Origin: Mikania micrantha | Lineage: Eukaryota; Streptophyta; Magnoliopsida; Asterales; Asteraceae | Length of the DNA stretch: 64,000 nt | Assembly (NCBI GenBank): GCA_009363875.1 | Contig: CM018688.1 | Coordinates: forward strand, 59,497,001 to 59,561,000 | Reading direction: 5' to 3' | In this document: in pieces, positions 11,728-23,934 of the stretch | How positions within the stretch are numbered: position 1 is the stretch's first letter | How the letters are laid out: each line of letters starts with the position of its first letter | Notes under the pieces: generated by a model | Databases searched by the model: none | Seen by the model: only the letters and a program-made list of their open reading frames with translations | What the model was told of the DNA's origin: nothing | Made by a program: the position numbers and the translations under genes

Positions 11728-12709
11728 TGTTAGGTTTTGTAGATGTTTATCAAAGCCATATTAACCATTTAACATGTAAAACGCAGTGGAGTTTATATCA
11801 AAAACCATTTTGAGTTTAGTTAGTTTATGCATCATATACATTTGATTAAAACAAAACCCATGAACAAGGATCTTTATATGGAAGAACATACTATCAAAAC
11901 ATTCAAGAAGACCATTAATTACCTCTTAGAACACGTGAAGAATGAAGGTAAAGATGATGATTTGAATGCTAAGTCTTCAACCAAGAAAACCTCAAGCTTG
12001 TATACCCAAAGCCACCAACAACCACCCTTGAATGCTAGGATTCAACAACACAAATTTCAGCTTTTAAAACTTCTTTAAGTTGCTGAAAATCTGCTCCTTT
12101 TTTGGATGTTTTTGCCAAAAAAAAACAAGGGAGAAAAAGAGAGAAAGATGCTCTTGTACTTGAGAGAAAAAAAATAACTTGCATGGGGCTTGCTTGTATG
12201 TTTATATAAGCATCTTTAAAACCATTGGGAGGGGTTTATGGCAGCCCCTTTTTGCTGAAAATTCTTTCCCAATGGAAGGGGCTTGCTTGCCATGATTTCC
12301 AACCCATTTGTTTTAAATTAATACCCAAAATAAATTTGTAACACTTACAAAATTATATTGTATTTACAACTAACTTTAACATGACACTAATTAAAACCAA
12401 TTTAATTAATTTGTAATACATTACAAGTCATGTTACATTTTTATAAATGTTACTTAACCACTAAATAACAATTATAAAATTATCTCTCAAAATAAATAAA
12501 CCCATGTTATTTATTAATTTCTTAAGTGCATCTTATTTAGAAAACCATTTTTCTAAAAGTTCTTAGTGTTGTTATTTATTTAACTGATCAAATCAATAAA
12601 TAAATATTGCAGGTGTTTGTCTAGCTTGTTATTGGGTATGACCCGACTTGGATCATATCACACTAGCCACATCAATTTAATATGTATCTTGGGCAGACCG
12701 AATCCTACA
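11728..12709 (-). repeat. Copia-1 5' LTR
   Basis: Right-hand LTR of 982 bp with the same termini as 4517-5496, followed by the gttaa target duplication. Differences from the other LTR are few (for example a homopolymer change near 12117-12124), so the insertion looks young compared with the Ty3 elements here. Confidence 0.93.
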
Positions 12710-12714
12710 GTTAA

Positions 12715-14377
12715 CACATAACACATCATCATACGAAGTCACATAGGTCGTTTATAACATGTTAGCACATAAAAGTTTCCTAAAATGGAAAGTTTCCATT
12801 TATAGCATACATGACATCGGAAACCATCTAACTTAGCATCTAATCATCATGTTATAACATAATAAACCACTTAGCATGCTCAAATCACACAACATGTTTA
12901 CAAGTTGGTTTTTGTAAAAATAAAGTTACTATAAATAGTAACTTTGTGGTTTTTGCATAAAAATGACCATCTTAACATTTCTAAACCAATTCTCATGCCA
13001 TCAATCATCCTAATATGCCATTTAGCATCATTCTAAACATACTAACATGATCCAAATCACCATTTATCAATATTTCATCAATAAAAGTTACTAAATATAG
13101 TAACTATGTCAATATGAACATAATCAACTTCTAAATCATATTCTAAACATCAATATCACCCTATATACATTCAAATAACATTTCTAGCTACATGCATGCT
13201 CATCATTTCCACCAAATCATCATCTTGTAACTCAAAAGTTACTAATAATAGCAAGTTCATCATAAACTCGTATTTTAATCATTTTAACAATATTCAAACA
13301 TGTAGATCATCACTAATAACATCAAGAATCATATGTCATCATTTAAGATCATCCAAAGTGCTCTAGAGCATGCATGCATGCATCAATATCATCACAAATC
13401 ATCATTTTAAGCATAGAGGTTCATACCCATCACTTTAGATCATCATAAAACATCATCTAATCATCTTAGATCATCAAGAAATGCATTTAAATCATCAAAC
13501 CCAGATCTTAATCTCGTGCATGTGGACCATGAGTGCTTGCATGTGGGTTTTACCCATTGCATGTGTGTGTAAACGATGTGAGAGTGAGTTTTAAGCATAG
13601 AGCTACCTTCTAGAGCTCCTTGAACACTAGGATGGTGACCAAATCAGATTGAGAGGCTCCTGGAACAACGAATGATGCTGGGTTGAAAGGGTTGTGATGG
13701 TGTCAAGCTCCAAATGTGGTTCTTCAAGCTTCCAATCTTCAAACCAAGCTTCCACAAGCTTGTTAATGGTTTCTAACAGAGTAAAAATGGTGGTAGCAGA
13801 GGGTAGAAGATGAAATCAGTCGATCTATGTCGTGTAAAACAGGAGAAAATGAGTGTGTAGGGTGATGATGAGCTTGGGGAGTTTAAAAAGCTGATTTTGG
13901 CGACTCTGACGCCCAAGGCGTATCGCCTGGCGTGGGGGGGTGTGGTTCTGTCGTTACGCGCGGGTGCACCGGATGAGGCGCCATCCTCCTCATCCGCGCG
14001 CATCGCCAGCGGTGGGAGTTCCGGGTCAGGCGTACCGCCTGGCCCATATGTCAGGCCCAATAAGCCTATTTTTGTTGTTCTGGACCCATTCTCGCCCGTT
14101 TCTCGACTGTAGAACATTGTTCGAGCGTCGTTTGGTCTCGTTTGAGCTTCCAAGTTCAATGTGCGAGTGTTTTGTGAAGTTTCGAGTGTTGTGCTACACA
14201 ATGTGCTTGACGTTCACCAACGTTCGTGTGTTTTGACACGTGTGTGCTGTTTGTCGATAATTATCGAATTGTTTAGTCATGTGCTAGTGTTTGTACTGTC
14301 GTGCCACGTGTACATAAAGCATTTAAAAAAACATTTAAATAAATAACAAGCTGACCTGGAATTTACGGGGTGTCGCA
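12715..14377 (-). repeat. Gypsy-1 5' LTR, 5' segment (right of Copia-1)
   Basis: Continuation of the LTR at 3241-4516. In element orientation it starts TGCGACACCCCG at 14377. A TATA-like TTTTTAAA lies near 13880. It is followed by a CT/CA-rich leader-like stretch and, at 13607/13606, by AGAAG|GTAGCT, a good splice-donor match. The middle (12900-13500) is AT-rich with many ATCATC runs. A GC-rich patch occurs at 13900-14050. No coding capacity supported. Confidence 0.85.
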
Positions 14378-14449
14378 GATGAACACCCCTAGATTGTATG
14401 GTGGGAACTCAAGAATGAAAGAAAAATAATGAAGCTATTCTAAAAATTG

Positions 14450-15420
14450 GGATGGCCGAGAAATAAATAATGTCACAACCCAGCTAAAGTCGAAACACAA
14501 GAATGTGACTAATCATACATTAAATATATAGTTTCAAGAGAAAGTACTAATGGTGTGTTTGTTTTTCTTAAAAAAGTCTTCCTTACCTCTTCCGTATGCG
14601 GCACACACATCACGCACACATATCACGGACTGAGGTTGAGGCCTGCAGTCATTTTGTTTTTTGGAAGACATTTCATTAAAAAACGTCTTCCCGTCCTCTT
14701 CTTGAAGCATACATGAAGCTACCACTTCTAATGTCTTCCTAATCTCTTCTTCTCATTTTCACGATCGCCTCCTTCCCGTTGTTCCTCTCCACCCATCGGC
14801 CATCCACCTCTCCTGTCGTTCATCACCACACGTGCGAACCTTCGTGAGATTCGAAGATTGCATGTTATATATCTCTCAATTTCTTCGTTCTTCATCGCAC
14901 ATTTCTCCGAGGAAGTTTATAGACGTCCTCACAGTCACTGATTACGAGGTTCATGTGGTGGTCGAAGGCCATGAACTTACCAACCAGCATCTTCGAACCC
15001 TTTGACTTCGACATTCTCGCGGATCTGAGGACTAATGTGTTACAGGTTTTGGGGTGATGATGAACGACATGGTTAGGGTTTTAGAAAGGGGGTATGCAGA
15101 TTTTAAAAAAACAAATAGTCTGTTAACAGATGTTTGGTCCACCTCTTCTTTTACAAATGTCTGCAGATGTGGTCCGTGGACTGAAGACATTTTACCTATT
15201 AAAAAACAAACACCACCTAAGTGTATTATATTAATATGGGTGGTGACTTAAACTTGACCTTTCGAGTCTAAGTATGCAAAAAAATAGCTATCTAATGTTC
15301 AAATTATCCAAAATACAAATAAAGCCAACATCTAAAACAAACGACCAAACCAAATTGAACAAAATGCATATCATCTTCATGATAAACATCAAATAAAAAC
15401 AAGTCTCTAAATTTCAAACC
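14450..15420. repeat. Copy 1 of a ~0.95-kb dispersed repeat carrying a MITE
   Basis: From GGGATGGCCGAGAAATAAA to about TTTCAAACC the sequence matches 61854-62762, and its end part matches 63690-64000. The similarity extends outside the MITE on both sides (TGTCACAACCCAGC... on the left, GTGTATTATATTAATATGG... on the right). The MITE therefore either sits inside an older repeat family or was duplicated together with its flanks. Confidence 0.85.
14551..15217. mobile_element. PIF/Harbinger-type MITE, copy 1
   Basis: Terminal inverted repeats GGTGTGTTTGTTTTT (left) and AAAAAACAAACACCACC (right) are bounded by the 3-bp duplication TAA (14548-14550 and 15218-15220). A TWA target and GG(G)TGTGTTTG ends are the hallmark of Harbinger/Tourist elements. 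At 667 bp and without a transposase it is non-autonomous. Inner sequence near 14640-15060 contains exon-like, GC-richer stretches that I cannot assign. Confidence 0.7.
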
Positions 15421-17691
15421 TGTGTCCCAGTACTTCAGTCATTGTCACCACGTAAAACATATGCTCGAAAACAACTAAAAAGTTTTTCTATCAGTGTGTT
15501 TAAACATTGTTTAACAATGTCATAAAATTTGAGATTTTTATAGCATGTACTTATATTTATTAGTAACCTTATGTATAAATTTCAAGTCCTTATTCATTGT
15601 TTAAGTATGTTTTGAAATTATTTAATTTTTTTTTCTATCATATTTGTTAAAGCATCTGAAGTAATGTGGATTTATCACAGATTTGTGGGCTCTGAATCAC
15701 CTAAAAATGAGTTATACTTAGTTATGAATTTTTGAAGTTGATGCACAAGTCTGGCAGATTGGTGCACTAGTTTTGTGAAATAGTTTTGGATGACCAAACG
15801 AAGTCAAAAAAATATGGAAACACTCGATTTTGAAAGTAGACACTTAGAACTTGATTTTAAACTAAAGAAACGTGCAAAAATGTGGTGGCTAACCCAAAGG
15901 GCAGTTTGGCAAGTGAACTAAATTTCTGTTCAGTAGTGATTTGAGACCAGTAGGTGTTGTAAAACACATTTGGGGAACCAAATGATCTCCATGGCTATAA
16001 ATTTTATATTTCTGAAAACCAGATTCAAAATCCTTAATTTTAGACTATGGTTTCGACTCATTTGGTTCAGTTATGACCATTTTATGGTCAGTTCAAATTA
16101 TGCATATAATTTTAAGTTGAGTTGCCTAACTTTCACAAACTTGAAATACTTGATTCCAATTGCAACTATAACCTAATCAAATCAATACTAACAATTTAAA
16201 ATGACCAAAGACAATCTAAATCACATCATAATCAGTTTATTATGATACTATATTACATTTTATCCAAGAAGTTTCAAAAATCAAGATCAAAACCCAAAAC
16301 TACAAATTAAACACATACATCAATGATTTTTTGCATTCAAATTGCATACAAGAATATCAATTGGAGTCATGTGTGCATACTTATACTTGGAAATGCTTAT
16401 GATTACATACACAAACTCTTGCTTTCACATACATGCTTATACATAGACTTACTCATACATATACTTTCTCATACAATACTCATCCAATTCTCATACATTA
16501 CACATACATATACATACAAACTCAGACACACACACACACAAGTGGTTGGTATGCCTAGGATGGGGTATACGCGGATGGGATCCGGGTTAGTAACAGATAC
16601 CTGTGCACATGGTACGGGAAATCTCAATACTCAATAGGACTTCGTAAGGCAGACTGATTGGTCACCGAGCGTTGACATGGTGTCAACCCCAACTAGTCAT
16701 TCAGTGACCTCGTTGTCAACTCTCAATGTTTTGTAATGAGTGGCCTCGGATGATTATAATTCCTTTCAGATGTGACTATGTGTCCTATAATAGGTATCCT
16801 CTAACTACGCATCGTCGCTGAAAGTTACACTCGAGTTACTTCAGTGAGTTGGTACTGTTAATCATCGCGTGTGACACTAGGAGCCACCCCTTCAGATTTT
16901 CAGTCGCCTACAGTTGTGAACTGAAACTTGGTTTTCGAACTATAATGAATTGGAATTTGATAACCAGAATACTTTTCAAAACTATCAACAGACTTTATGT
17001 TTGAAATGGAAATACTACACATATAATGCTTTAGTTTACACCACAAGATTGGAATGATAAATGGTCAGAGTGAAACTCTTAATTTTCATTAAAGGCAAAG
17101 TCGTGTCATGTCAAGCATGTGGTGGGCTGGCGGCTGGGCTTGACCCTACGTAGGCCCTATATATAAGCAGTATTGACATAATGGGGTGATGTTGGTAATG
17201 AGGTTTAAGGTTAAGACTCTGTCGGTTTTTGGAAAAGAATAAACTTATATAACTTTTACAATGGTTTTCAATACTACACTTTATGAACTCACCAACCATG
17301 TGTTGACTTTGTTTTTACATGTTTTCTCAGGCGACGAACAAGTTTAAGACTAGGAGCTCAGGATACTTACTAGGGTGCCAGTTAGAGGACCTAGTAGCTT
17401 TTCGATGTACATATATTTTGTTTATCACATGTGAATCATTTTGATATCTTGTACAGCTACAAGATATCAGAACTCATGATTCTTTTGGATGGGTTTACAT
17501 TGTTAAATTATCGAACATGACATGTGTAATTTAACTTTGTAATCCTAGTTTAATGTTATTATGCTTTAGTTATTCTCAACCGTTGTGTTATGTATACAAT
17601 TTGATCATTCCGATTATCACATGATATCGTGCCCCGAGACTATTCCGCCTGACGGAAAAGTCGATCCAGCCCCCCGGCTCGGGGTGTGACA
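15421..17691 (+). repeat. LTR-like sequence of the L1 (Tekay-like) type, left end uncertain
   Basis: The right end at 17691 is firm: GGCTCGGGGTGTGACA matches the 3' ends of the L1 and 32761-36476 LTRs. The upstream block ACTCACCAACCATGTGTTGAC (17288-17307) with TTTTCTCAG|G at 17330 also matches. I find no start with a matching target duplication. The copy of the flanking repeat ends at about 15420, so the LTR may be truncated there. No PBS follows 17691, so it is a solo or broken LTR. A CA microsatellite lies at about 16527-16540. Confidence 0.6.
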
Positions 17692-18693
17692 TTGCACAAC
17701 CAAATTTATAATGTTTGCAACACATTGTCTATTAGTTTCTCAACCGCGTTTGTATTGTTTGACGTGTTATCAAGTGACATTGATAATATTTTATTTTATA
17801 ATTTCAAGTTCTTATCACATAATCTAAAGTGTCCAAAAAATTTCCTCAAAATGTGGACCTGGAAATAATTCAAACGCGGTTGTACACTTCATCATTTGCC
17901 ACGTGTCGAGATTTACGCAATGACAAACCTTCTTGAATCATGAACTTATACATTCTATCACGAACCATGTTTACGTCATACATAAACATTCCACTGTCAA
18001 CACCGATTTAGTGTAGCGTTAGATTCTTTTGCCAACAAAGCACCACAAATTTGCAACAAGCCTATGAATATCTGTCACTTGTATCACTAAATTCCAATTG
18101 CATCATACTTACGGGTTTATAATGTCAAGTAAAACCCAAACAACGATAACGCCGGTAGAAGAATCTTCATGCCCAACATATGTTGGTGATTGAAGCATAC
18201 TAAGAGAATAATTAAGAATAAGAAGAAAGTGAACAAAGATAACACGAGTATTTTATGCGTTTTCGCGTTTTAGTGTTCGAGATTGAGTTTAAAAGTTGTG
18301 AATCAACCAATTCATCCAAAATCAATTTATACTAAATTAGCGGGGTAAAATGGTCGATAAAATTATAAAAAGGGTAAAAAGAAGTTAGATTTTATAAATC
18401 CAACAGCTATTTTTCAATTTGGGGAGCAAAAAAGGGCAAAAACCAGTTTCGGGTTTTTCGGGTTAGACAGAACCAGTCTTAGAAAAAAATAGAACCAGGT
18501 AGGAACCAATGGGTTTTTTATGCTATTAACCGGGTTGAAACTGGGTGCGATTCCAGGTTTTGAACCATACCAGTTTGTTTTGTGCACATCTGCGGCACAT
18601 GCATGCATACATAAAAAAAACCGAACTAAATATTCAAGTGTGAGCAAACGAAACCTTTGAAGCCCTGCCCAGCCCAATTCCATTCTCAACAGC
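17692..18693. other. Unassigned AT-rich sequence
   Basis: About 1 kb without a convincing ORF, RNA gene or terminal repeat. CAACCGCGTTTG near 17741 and its inverse CAAACGCGGTTG near 17871 form an inverted pair about 130 bp apart. I see nothing else to annotate. Confidence 0.5.
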
Positions 18694-19474
18694 TAGGGGT
18701 GTTCACGGTTTGTTTTCAAACCACTAAACCGCCCAAACCGGTCATCGGTTTGGTCTCACGGTCGGTTTTTTCCAAAACATTTGGTCGGTCGGTTTCAAAA
18801 GTTTGAGATCGTAGTGAACGGTTTGGTTTATGGTTTTCATGAAAAACCGGTCGTTAAACAACCGGACCGGACCGTGAGATATGTATATGTGTATATATGT
18901 ATTTTACAAAAACCTGATCTTAGAGAGAGAATCCTTAAATATTATCTGGGTCATCCATTTAAATCTTGTAAATAAATATGTAGTCTATACTAAATCACAT
19001 AAAAATTGATTTGTTTATTCAAAAAACTATTTTTTTAATCAACTTTAATGTGGATTACATATTTATTTTCAAGATTTCAAGTAGATGTTCAGATGATGTT
19101 TAAGGGTTTATCTCTAAGATTGAGTTTTCACGTAATATTATATATATATATATAGACACAAACATATTAAATAGGTAGATATATAAGTTTGATGATTTAG
19201 GTGTCATTTATAAAAAAAAATTGGGCACACCATTCAATTAGTTCATCTTATAATGTAAAACGATTCAAATTTTATTTTGAAAGAGTCAAAAAGCATAAAC
19301 ATAAAATGTCTAAACCGTAAACAAAACCAGAACCAAACGGTTGATAACGCTTTGGTTTGGTTTGGTTTTTATTTTTAACGGTTCAGTTTTGATTTTCATT
19401 GTTTAAAAACCGTTATTAATGGTTTAGTTTATGATTTCACTCAAAACCGTAAAAACGGGTACGTTAAACCCCTG
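18694..19474. mobile_element. hAT-type non-autonomous element (diverged)
   Basis: Left end TAGGGGTGTTCACGGTTTG; right end AACGGGTACGTTAAACCCCTG, an imperfect inverse. Internal palindromic pieces of CGGTTTGGTTTGG type occur near both ends (18710-18860 and 19330-19440), a layout common to hAT MITEs in plants. The 8-bp target duplication is not clean: TCTCAACAGC lies left and TCTCAACAAC right, but the right one is several bases away from the end. The middle is AT-rich and non-coding. Confidence 0.5.
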
Positions 19475-20064
19475 TCATCATCTCAACAACTTTCACATCT
19501 GGATGACTCTATCTCCATCCATAGCTGGATGTCTTCACCAAAATCTAGTTTTTGACAGCAACTTGCAATTGTTCCCGCATCTGAATCTTTTTCATTGTTA
19601 CGTTCCGTTGAAATTGATTCTTCTATATATTTCTTCTCTCCACTTCATCATAATACTAGGGTTTATAATCTGTAGGTAGATAATCGATTTGGAGGTTGAT
19701 GGGTCCTATCACGTTAGCTCTTCACTCCAACAACTCATCAATGTCTATATCAGGTAACTTAAATGTCTCCAAGTTTCGTAATTTTTATGAAATTACGCTC
19801 TGTTAATAATTTAGTACTGGTTGATGGTAGGAGTGTAATCTAATCCGTCGTGAAACCAAATCAATTTATGATTTGCGCATGTTTTGGATGGATATGTGGT
19901 TTATTGTTTGTTAACTCTAATTGTAGCATGAATTAATATGGATAATTGTTTATTGTTTGTTGACTCTGATTGTAGCAGTATTTTTGTGTGTGTGTTTTCT
20001 ATTTATTTTTTATTTTCATGCTAATTAACATTATATTTTAATAAAATGATTTGAAAATGTTTAT
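19475..20064. other. Unassigned sequence
   Basis: About 590 bp, AT-rich, with no supported gene or repeat boundary. A short duplicated phrase (GTTTATTGTTTGTT-AACTCT-like) occurs near 19898 and 19944. This may be unique genomic DNA between insertions. Confidence 0.4.
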
Positions 20065-20390
20065 TGTTGGAAAATCAGGCCCTTTATCAAACACAAAACA
20101 ATTTTTATTGATAAAAATTAAACTTCTAAATAACAAAGACCCAATAACCCTATTTATACTAAAACTAAACTTAATCTCCAAGCTAATCTAAACAAGGAAA
20201 AACAAGCTAAACTTGGAAACAACCAGCTAGTCATTAGCAGCTATAATACATAAAATCACAGTTGTAGTCTACTTCTAAATCAGCCTTGAATGACCCTTTA
20301 CCCTTGTAACAAATCTTCACTTGATCTGAACCATATTGGCTAGTTTGACCCGTTGACCCGTGACCCATGAAGAACTCGATTAACCCAACA
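20065..20390 (-). mobile_element. Solo LTR of a copia-type element
   Basis: 326 bp beginning TGTTGGAAAATC and ending TTAACCCAACA, flanked by a perfect 5-bp duplication tttat (20060-20064 and 20391-20395). No internal domain, so it is a solo LTR left by LTR-LTR recombination. Its AT-rich body (TTTATTGATAAAAATTAAAC) resembles the LTR at 21664-21973 read in the same direction, hence the minus orientation, which is an inference. Confidence 0.8.
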
Positions 20391-20395
20391 TTTAT

Positions 20396-20951
20396 AACAA
20401 GGATGGAGTAAGAGAATTTTTGTTAAAACTCATTAATCTTATTTTTTTGTAGTAATGACAACTTTCGATTGAAAGCATTTCTATGTAAAATACCATTTCA
20501 AGGATATAAGTTATTTTGCAGTTATTTGATACAAAGGGGACAATTCTTACAGTTAAATGCATTTATAAATTTTCCGTTTGAATGAAACCGTTTTTTATAT
20601 GAAATAATTTCCATATAATTAAGATTCATGTGGATCTCAAAAGGTCAAATCTTGACTAATGAAGAATGATTCAAACTGCATATTTCGGATCAGAAGATGC
20701 GGACATGTGATCATAGACTATTTCATGCTTTGAATAAGTTCCTAACGGCTAGGTTGTTAATCAGTCCTAGTCCTTAGGGTAGTTCCACTTTTCTAGTTAC
20801 TTTTTCGAGTATTTATAGCTTTGATTTGTCATGTAATCGATAAACAATTCTGATCATTCAATTCAATAAAAAGCGTATGATTATTCATTGTTCTTTGATA
20901 ATTTTCTTATTGTTAAGCTCAAAATACCAACATCTTTGGTATCAAAGCTAG
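20396..20951 (+). repeat. 3' end of a plus-strand copia LTR and its PBS
   Basis: The LTR ends AAATACCAACA at 20932, and the PBS TGGTATCAAAGCTAG follows at 20937-20951, the same PBS type as the TR-GAG copia below. The LTR start was not located. The interval 20396-20926 is AT-rich and non-coding. Confidence 0.6.
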
Positions 20952-20985
20952 TCTCTTAAATCCCTGATATATTCAAACCTCTTCC

Positions 20986-21375
20986 ATGGCTGAAGCTTCA
21001 TCATCTGCTCTTTCAAATGCTCCGCTCATACGAGTGTTCAAAGGAGAAGGATATGAAAATTGGAGCCTGGATATGAAAATTGGAGCCTGCATATGAAAAC
21101 TATCCTACGATCTAAAGAACTGTGGGTGGTCGTGTGCTCAGGAGCCACTGCAACAGGTGACAGTGTTAATAATAATAATCGGACGGCTAAAAAAAAGACG
21201 CTCAAGCCATGACCATCATCCAACAAGGTGTCCATGACAACCTATTCTCTCGAGATTATGCCGAGTCTGCCAAGGAAACATGGGAAACTCTTCGTGTGGA
21301 GCTTCAAGGTGATTCTCAAGTTCAATCTGTTAAGCTTCAAGGACTCCGCAGAATGTTCGATGAAGTAATTGGTAT
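20986..21375 (+). pseudogene. Truncated copia gag (UBN2 type), plus strand
   Basis: The ATG at 20986 opens MAEASSSALSNAPLIRVFKG followed by GEGYENWSL, the usual N-terminus of plant copia gag. A 20-base segment (GATATGAAAATTGGAGCCTG) is tandemly duplicated at about 21049-21088 and breaks the frame. After another slip the frame from 21209 reads MTIIQQGVHDNLFSRDYAE and ETWETLRVELQGDSQVQSVK, characteristic of the UBN2 domain. It is cut off near 21375. No zinc knuckle, pol or 3' LTR of this element follows, so it is a dead 5' fragment. Confidence 0.7.
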
Positions 21376-21663
21376 CCGAACCAAGATCAAACCAAAAACA
21401 AAACTCAACTCACAAAAGTATGGAAATCCTTCTCCAATTTTATTGAGGTGCTTGATTCCATTCCATCGGAATCAGCCCTTTTAATAAGCAAAATAAAACC
21501 CGATTACAATGCCTATTCAAAATTAAATATATATACTTATCCTAATTCCTTTTATGATAAACCTTAAGATAACTATACCCTTCTAGCTATCATTAATAAA
21601 GAAATAAACCAAAATAAACACAAATACAAAATAGTCCCTTGACTATCAAGATTGGTCAACAAT
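21376..21663. other. Unassigned AT-rich sequence, possibly LTR debris
   Basis: About 290 bp with phrases such as TAGTCCCTTGACTATCAAG, resembling the end of the neighbouring copia LTR (CCTTTGACTATCTCAATA). It is probably a diverged LTR fragment; boundaries are not visible. Confidence 0.35.
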
Positions 21664-21973
21664 TGATGTCCCAACCCCCTGCTGCGAATTCCCAGAAACA
21701 AAGATATACAAACAAAGAAGAAAAAGACTCTATCTTTATTGATTAAATGAGTTGGTACAAGAAAACCTAAATCATTGACCCTCTATTTATAATAAAACCA
21801 AACATAAAAAATCAAACTTTAATCCTAAAAATTATGTCAACAAAAACCAACTTAATCTAAAACTTAATCCTAATCTAAACTTTAAACTCAAATAAAATAA
21901 TCCAAAAACAAATTAAACAAAGCTTTAAACTTTAACCCTTTGACTATCTCAATATTACAAGATTAGTCCAACA
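21664..21973 (-). repeat. TR-GAG copia 3' LTR
   Basis: Matches 56612-56921 closely. The polypurine tract ATGGGGGTGATTG reads into it on the minus strand (about 21974-21986). The left flank is acaat. Confidence 0.85.
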
Positions 21974-22060
21974 ATCACCCCCATAATCTTGTAATATTTT
22001 GCCTTCTCTTCACAGCAATGCAGGTCCATCTTCATGGGCTTTAGCAAATCCCAATTCTTC

Positions 22061-22660
22061 CTATTTTTCCTTCAAAGCCGGACATTCATAAGCAAAATGT
22101 CCAGCCCTTCCACATTCATAACACTTTAGGTTTCTTTTGTAGTTCCCTCGACCAACACCACGTCCATAACCTCTTCCTTTTTCTTGATCACGAGCTGATT
22201 TAGGGCCAGCTCCTTCGTCATCTTCCTGCTCATATTGATCAGCCCCTTTTCCATGATTTTTGAAGCCATTTACACCCCTTCCATGCCCCTTAGTCCTGCC
22301 ATTAATTTCCCTTTCATACGTGTTCCTTGCATTTGAACTAGATAGCAGCAGCTTGCTTTGGCTATCTTCTTCTTCATCTTTTCCTTTGATCCTTTCTTCG
22401 TATGCTTTAAGTCTCCCAACCGCTTCCTCAAAGGGCATCGAATCGATTTCTGAGTATTGCTCAATGGCTGCCACTATTTGCAAGAACTTGTTTGGGACTG
22501 AATTTAGCAGCTTTCTAACAATTTCTTCATCTTCTATGGTTGATCCAAGGTTTCTGAATTTCATCAACATGCCACTTAAATTTCCCGCGAACTCATCAAT
22601 TGTCTCGTTGTCCTTCATCTTCAATCTTTCTAGTTCGTATCAAAGAGTTTGCAAACGGGC
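22061..22660 (-). pseudogene. TR-GAG copia gag, C-terminal part
   Basis: Continuation of the gag begun at 56084. After the insertion point the frame has a TGA at about 22640, then MKMKDNETIDEFAGNLSGML, VRKLLNSVPNKF and EQYSEIDSMPFEEAVGRLKA, all UBN2-domain motifs. A Gly/Arg/Lys-rich linker follows, and one CCHC knuckle CYECGRAGHFAYEC at about 22078-22125. It stops at 22061. This gag resembles those of copia elements whose pol follows in the same ORF, but here only about 80 bases separate the stop from the polypurine tract. Confidence 0.85.
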
Positions 22661-23611
22661 CTTTTTGTCACACCCCGAGCCGGCGGGACGGATCGACTTC
22701 CCCGCCGGGCGGAAGGTTCCCGGGGCGCGATATCGTGAGTGATAATCGTGTTGATCAGATTGTTTACATAGCATCAATGTTAAGAATAACTAAAGCACAA
22801 ATAGCATTAAACTAGGATTACAAAGTTAAATTACAATATCAATGTTCAGTAATTTAACTCGGTAAACCCATCAAAAGAATCAAATGTTTTCTATCTTGTA
22901 ACTGTACAAGACATCCAAAAGTGATTCGTATTAATAACAAAAGATGTGCTTCCAAAATCAACTAGGTCCTCTATCTGGGCAGCCTAGTATGCAATCCAAA
23001 AGCCTTAGCTTAAACCTGCACATCACCTGAGAAAGCATGTAAGAAAACAAAGTCAACACCATGGTTGGTGAGTTCATGTAGTTTATAAGTTTAAAAATAG
23101 CTTTAGCAAACCTCTTTTGGTAAAACCCTAACCTCATTAACACCACCTGTATCATCCAACTCGGTATGCTTATATATAGGGCATACCCCTGAGTCGAGCC
23201 TACAACCCGCCCAGACGCCGTCCCACCACATACTAAGCCGCATAGGACATTGCTGTTAATGATAATTAATCATTTTACCTACAATCCAATCCCATTCCCA
23301 TCATAGCATTAGCATTTTTTTTGTAAGTTTCGACACGCATACAATAGCATCTGTTAGTCTAGTTTTGAGAGTTACCTTTATGGACAACCGAACACCCTAA
23401 GGAATTCCGTATCAATCCATATCGGATCTAATTATGATTAGTAACATCGATGTTATGATAAAGGATTTCTAAGATGACACAAAGTCAACTAAAGAAAACC
23501 CAAATCATCCTAGTCACATATCACAATCATGAGCGAAGAATGAGGAATCACTGTATGGCAAACACTGAGAGACCAACAGTCTGTTCCTCAATTCTGGACT
23601 ATGAAGGTCAA

Positions 23612-23821
23612 CCTATGGCAAGCACTGAGAGACCAAAACAGTATGTTCTACCATAGCTGATAGCTTTAGCATACAAGTTTATAGCATTCATATAGCATAG
23701 CCGATATGGAGAACACCCTATGGCAAACACTGAGAGACCAAAACAGTATGTTCTACCATAGCCGATAGCTTTAGCATACAAGTTTATAGCATTCATATAG
23801 CATAGCGTTTACGTATCTTGT
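23612..23821. repeat. Direct duplication, 105-bp unit
   Basis: Two adjacent copies start CCTATGGCAAGCACTGAGAG and CCTATGGCAAACACTGAGAG, with few differences. The phrase GGCAAGCACTGAGAG(A/G)CC recurs twice more nearby (about 23555 and 23850), so the array once had more units. Confidence 0.85.
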
Positions 23822-23934
23822 GCACAAGTACTAGCTTCAGAACCGGTAAGGCAAGCACTGAGAGGCCAAACCGTTGTTTTAGCATGACAAGCATATAAAG
23901 CATACAAAGTTTAAAGCATTCTTAGCAATTCAAG

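Larger units (their letters stand above)
4517..12709 (-). mobile_element. Copia-1: complete Ty1/Copia LTR retrotransposon
   Basis: This is an 8.2-kb element on the minus strand. Its left LTR is 4517-5496 and its right LTR 11728-12709 (980 and 982 bp, almost identical by eye). The LTR reads TGTAGG...CCTAACA in element orientation. The PBS is at 11711-11726 and the polypurine tract at about 5497-5512. The order gag, protease, integrase, reverse transcriptase, RNase H has integrase before RT, which defines Ty1/Copia. All coding lies in one frame but is cut by four isolated stop codons (at 9205, 8062, 6931 and 6652 or just beside them). Near-identical LTRs suggest a fairly recent insertion. The copy is not autonomous as it stands. 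Confidence 0.95.
4512..12714. repeat. Target-site duplication of Copia-1 (gttaa)
   Basis: The 5-bp gttaa at 4512-4516 directly precedes the left LTR. The same gttaa at 12710-12714 directly follows the right LTR. This proves a single insertion event into the Gypsy-1 LTR and gives exact element limits of 4517-12709. Confidence 0.95.
1..14377 (-). mobile_element. Gypsy-1: 5' part of a Ty3/Gypsy (Tekay-like) LTR retrotransposon
   Basis: Read on the minus strand the order is 5' LTR (14377 down to 3241, interrupted by Copia-1), primer-binding site, a pre-gag ORF, gag, protease and the beginning of reverse transcriptase. It runs off the window at position 1, so RNase H, integrase and the 3' LTR are not visible. 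The LTR begins TGCGACACCCC and ends GGGGGTGTGACA in element orientation. The target-site duplication cannot be tested because the other end lies outside; the candidate on this side is gatga at 14378-14382. The chromovirus/Tekay assignment is inferred from the very long LTR and from similarity in organisation and sequence style to Gypsy-2 and Gypsy-3, which show integrase tails. Confidence 0.85.

Noticed and set aside
13897..14236. GC-rich ORFs on the plus strand near 14000
   Set aside because: They lie in the Gypsy-1 LTR, overlap each other in different frames and show no domain.
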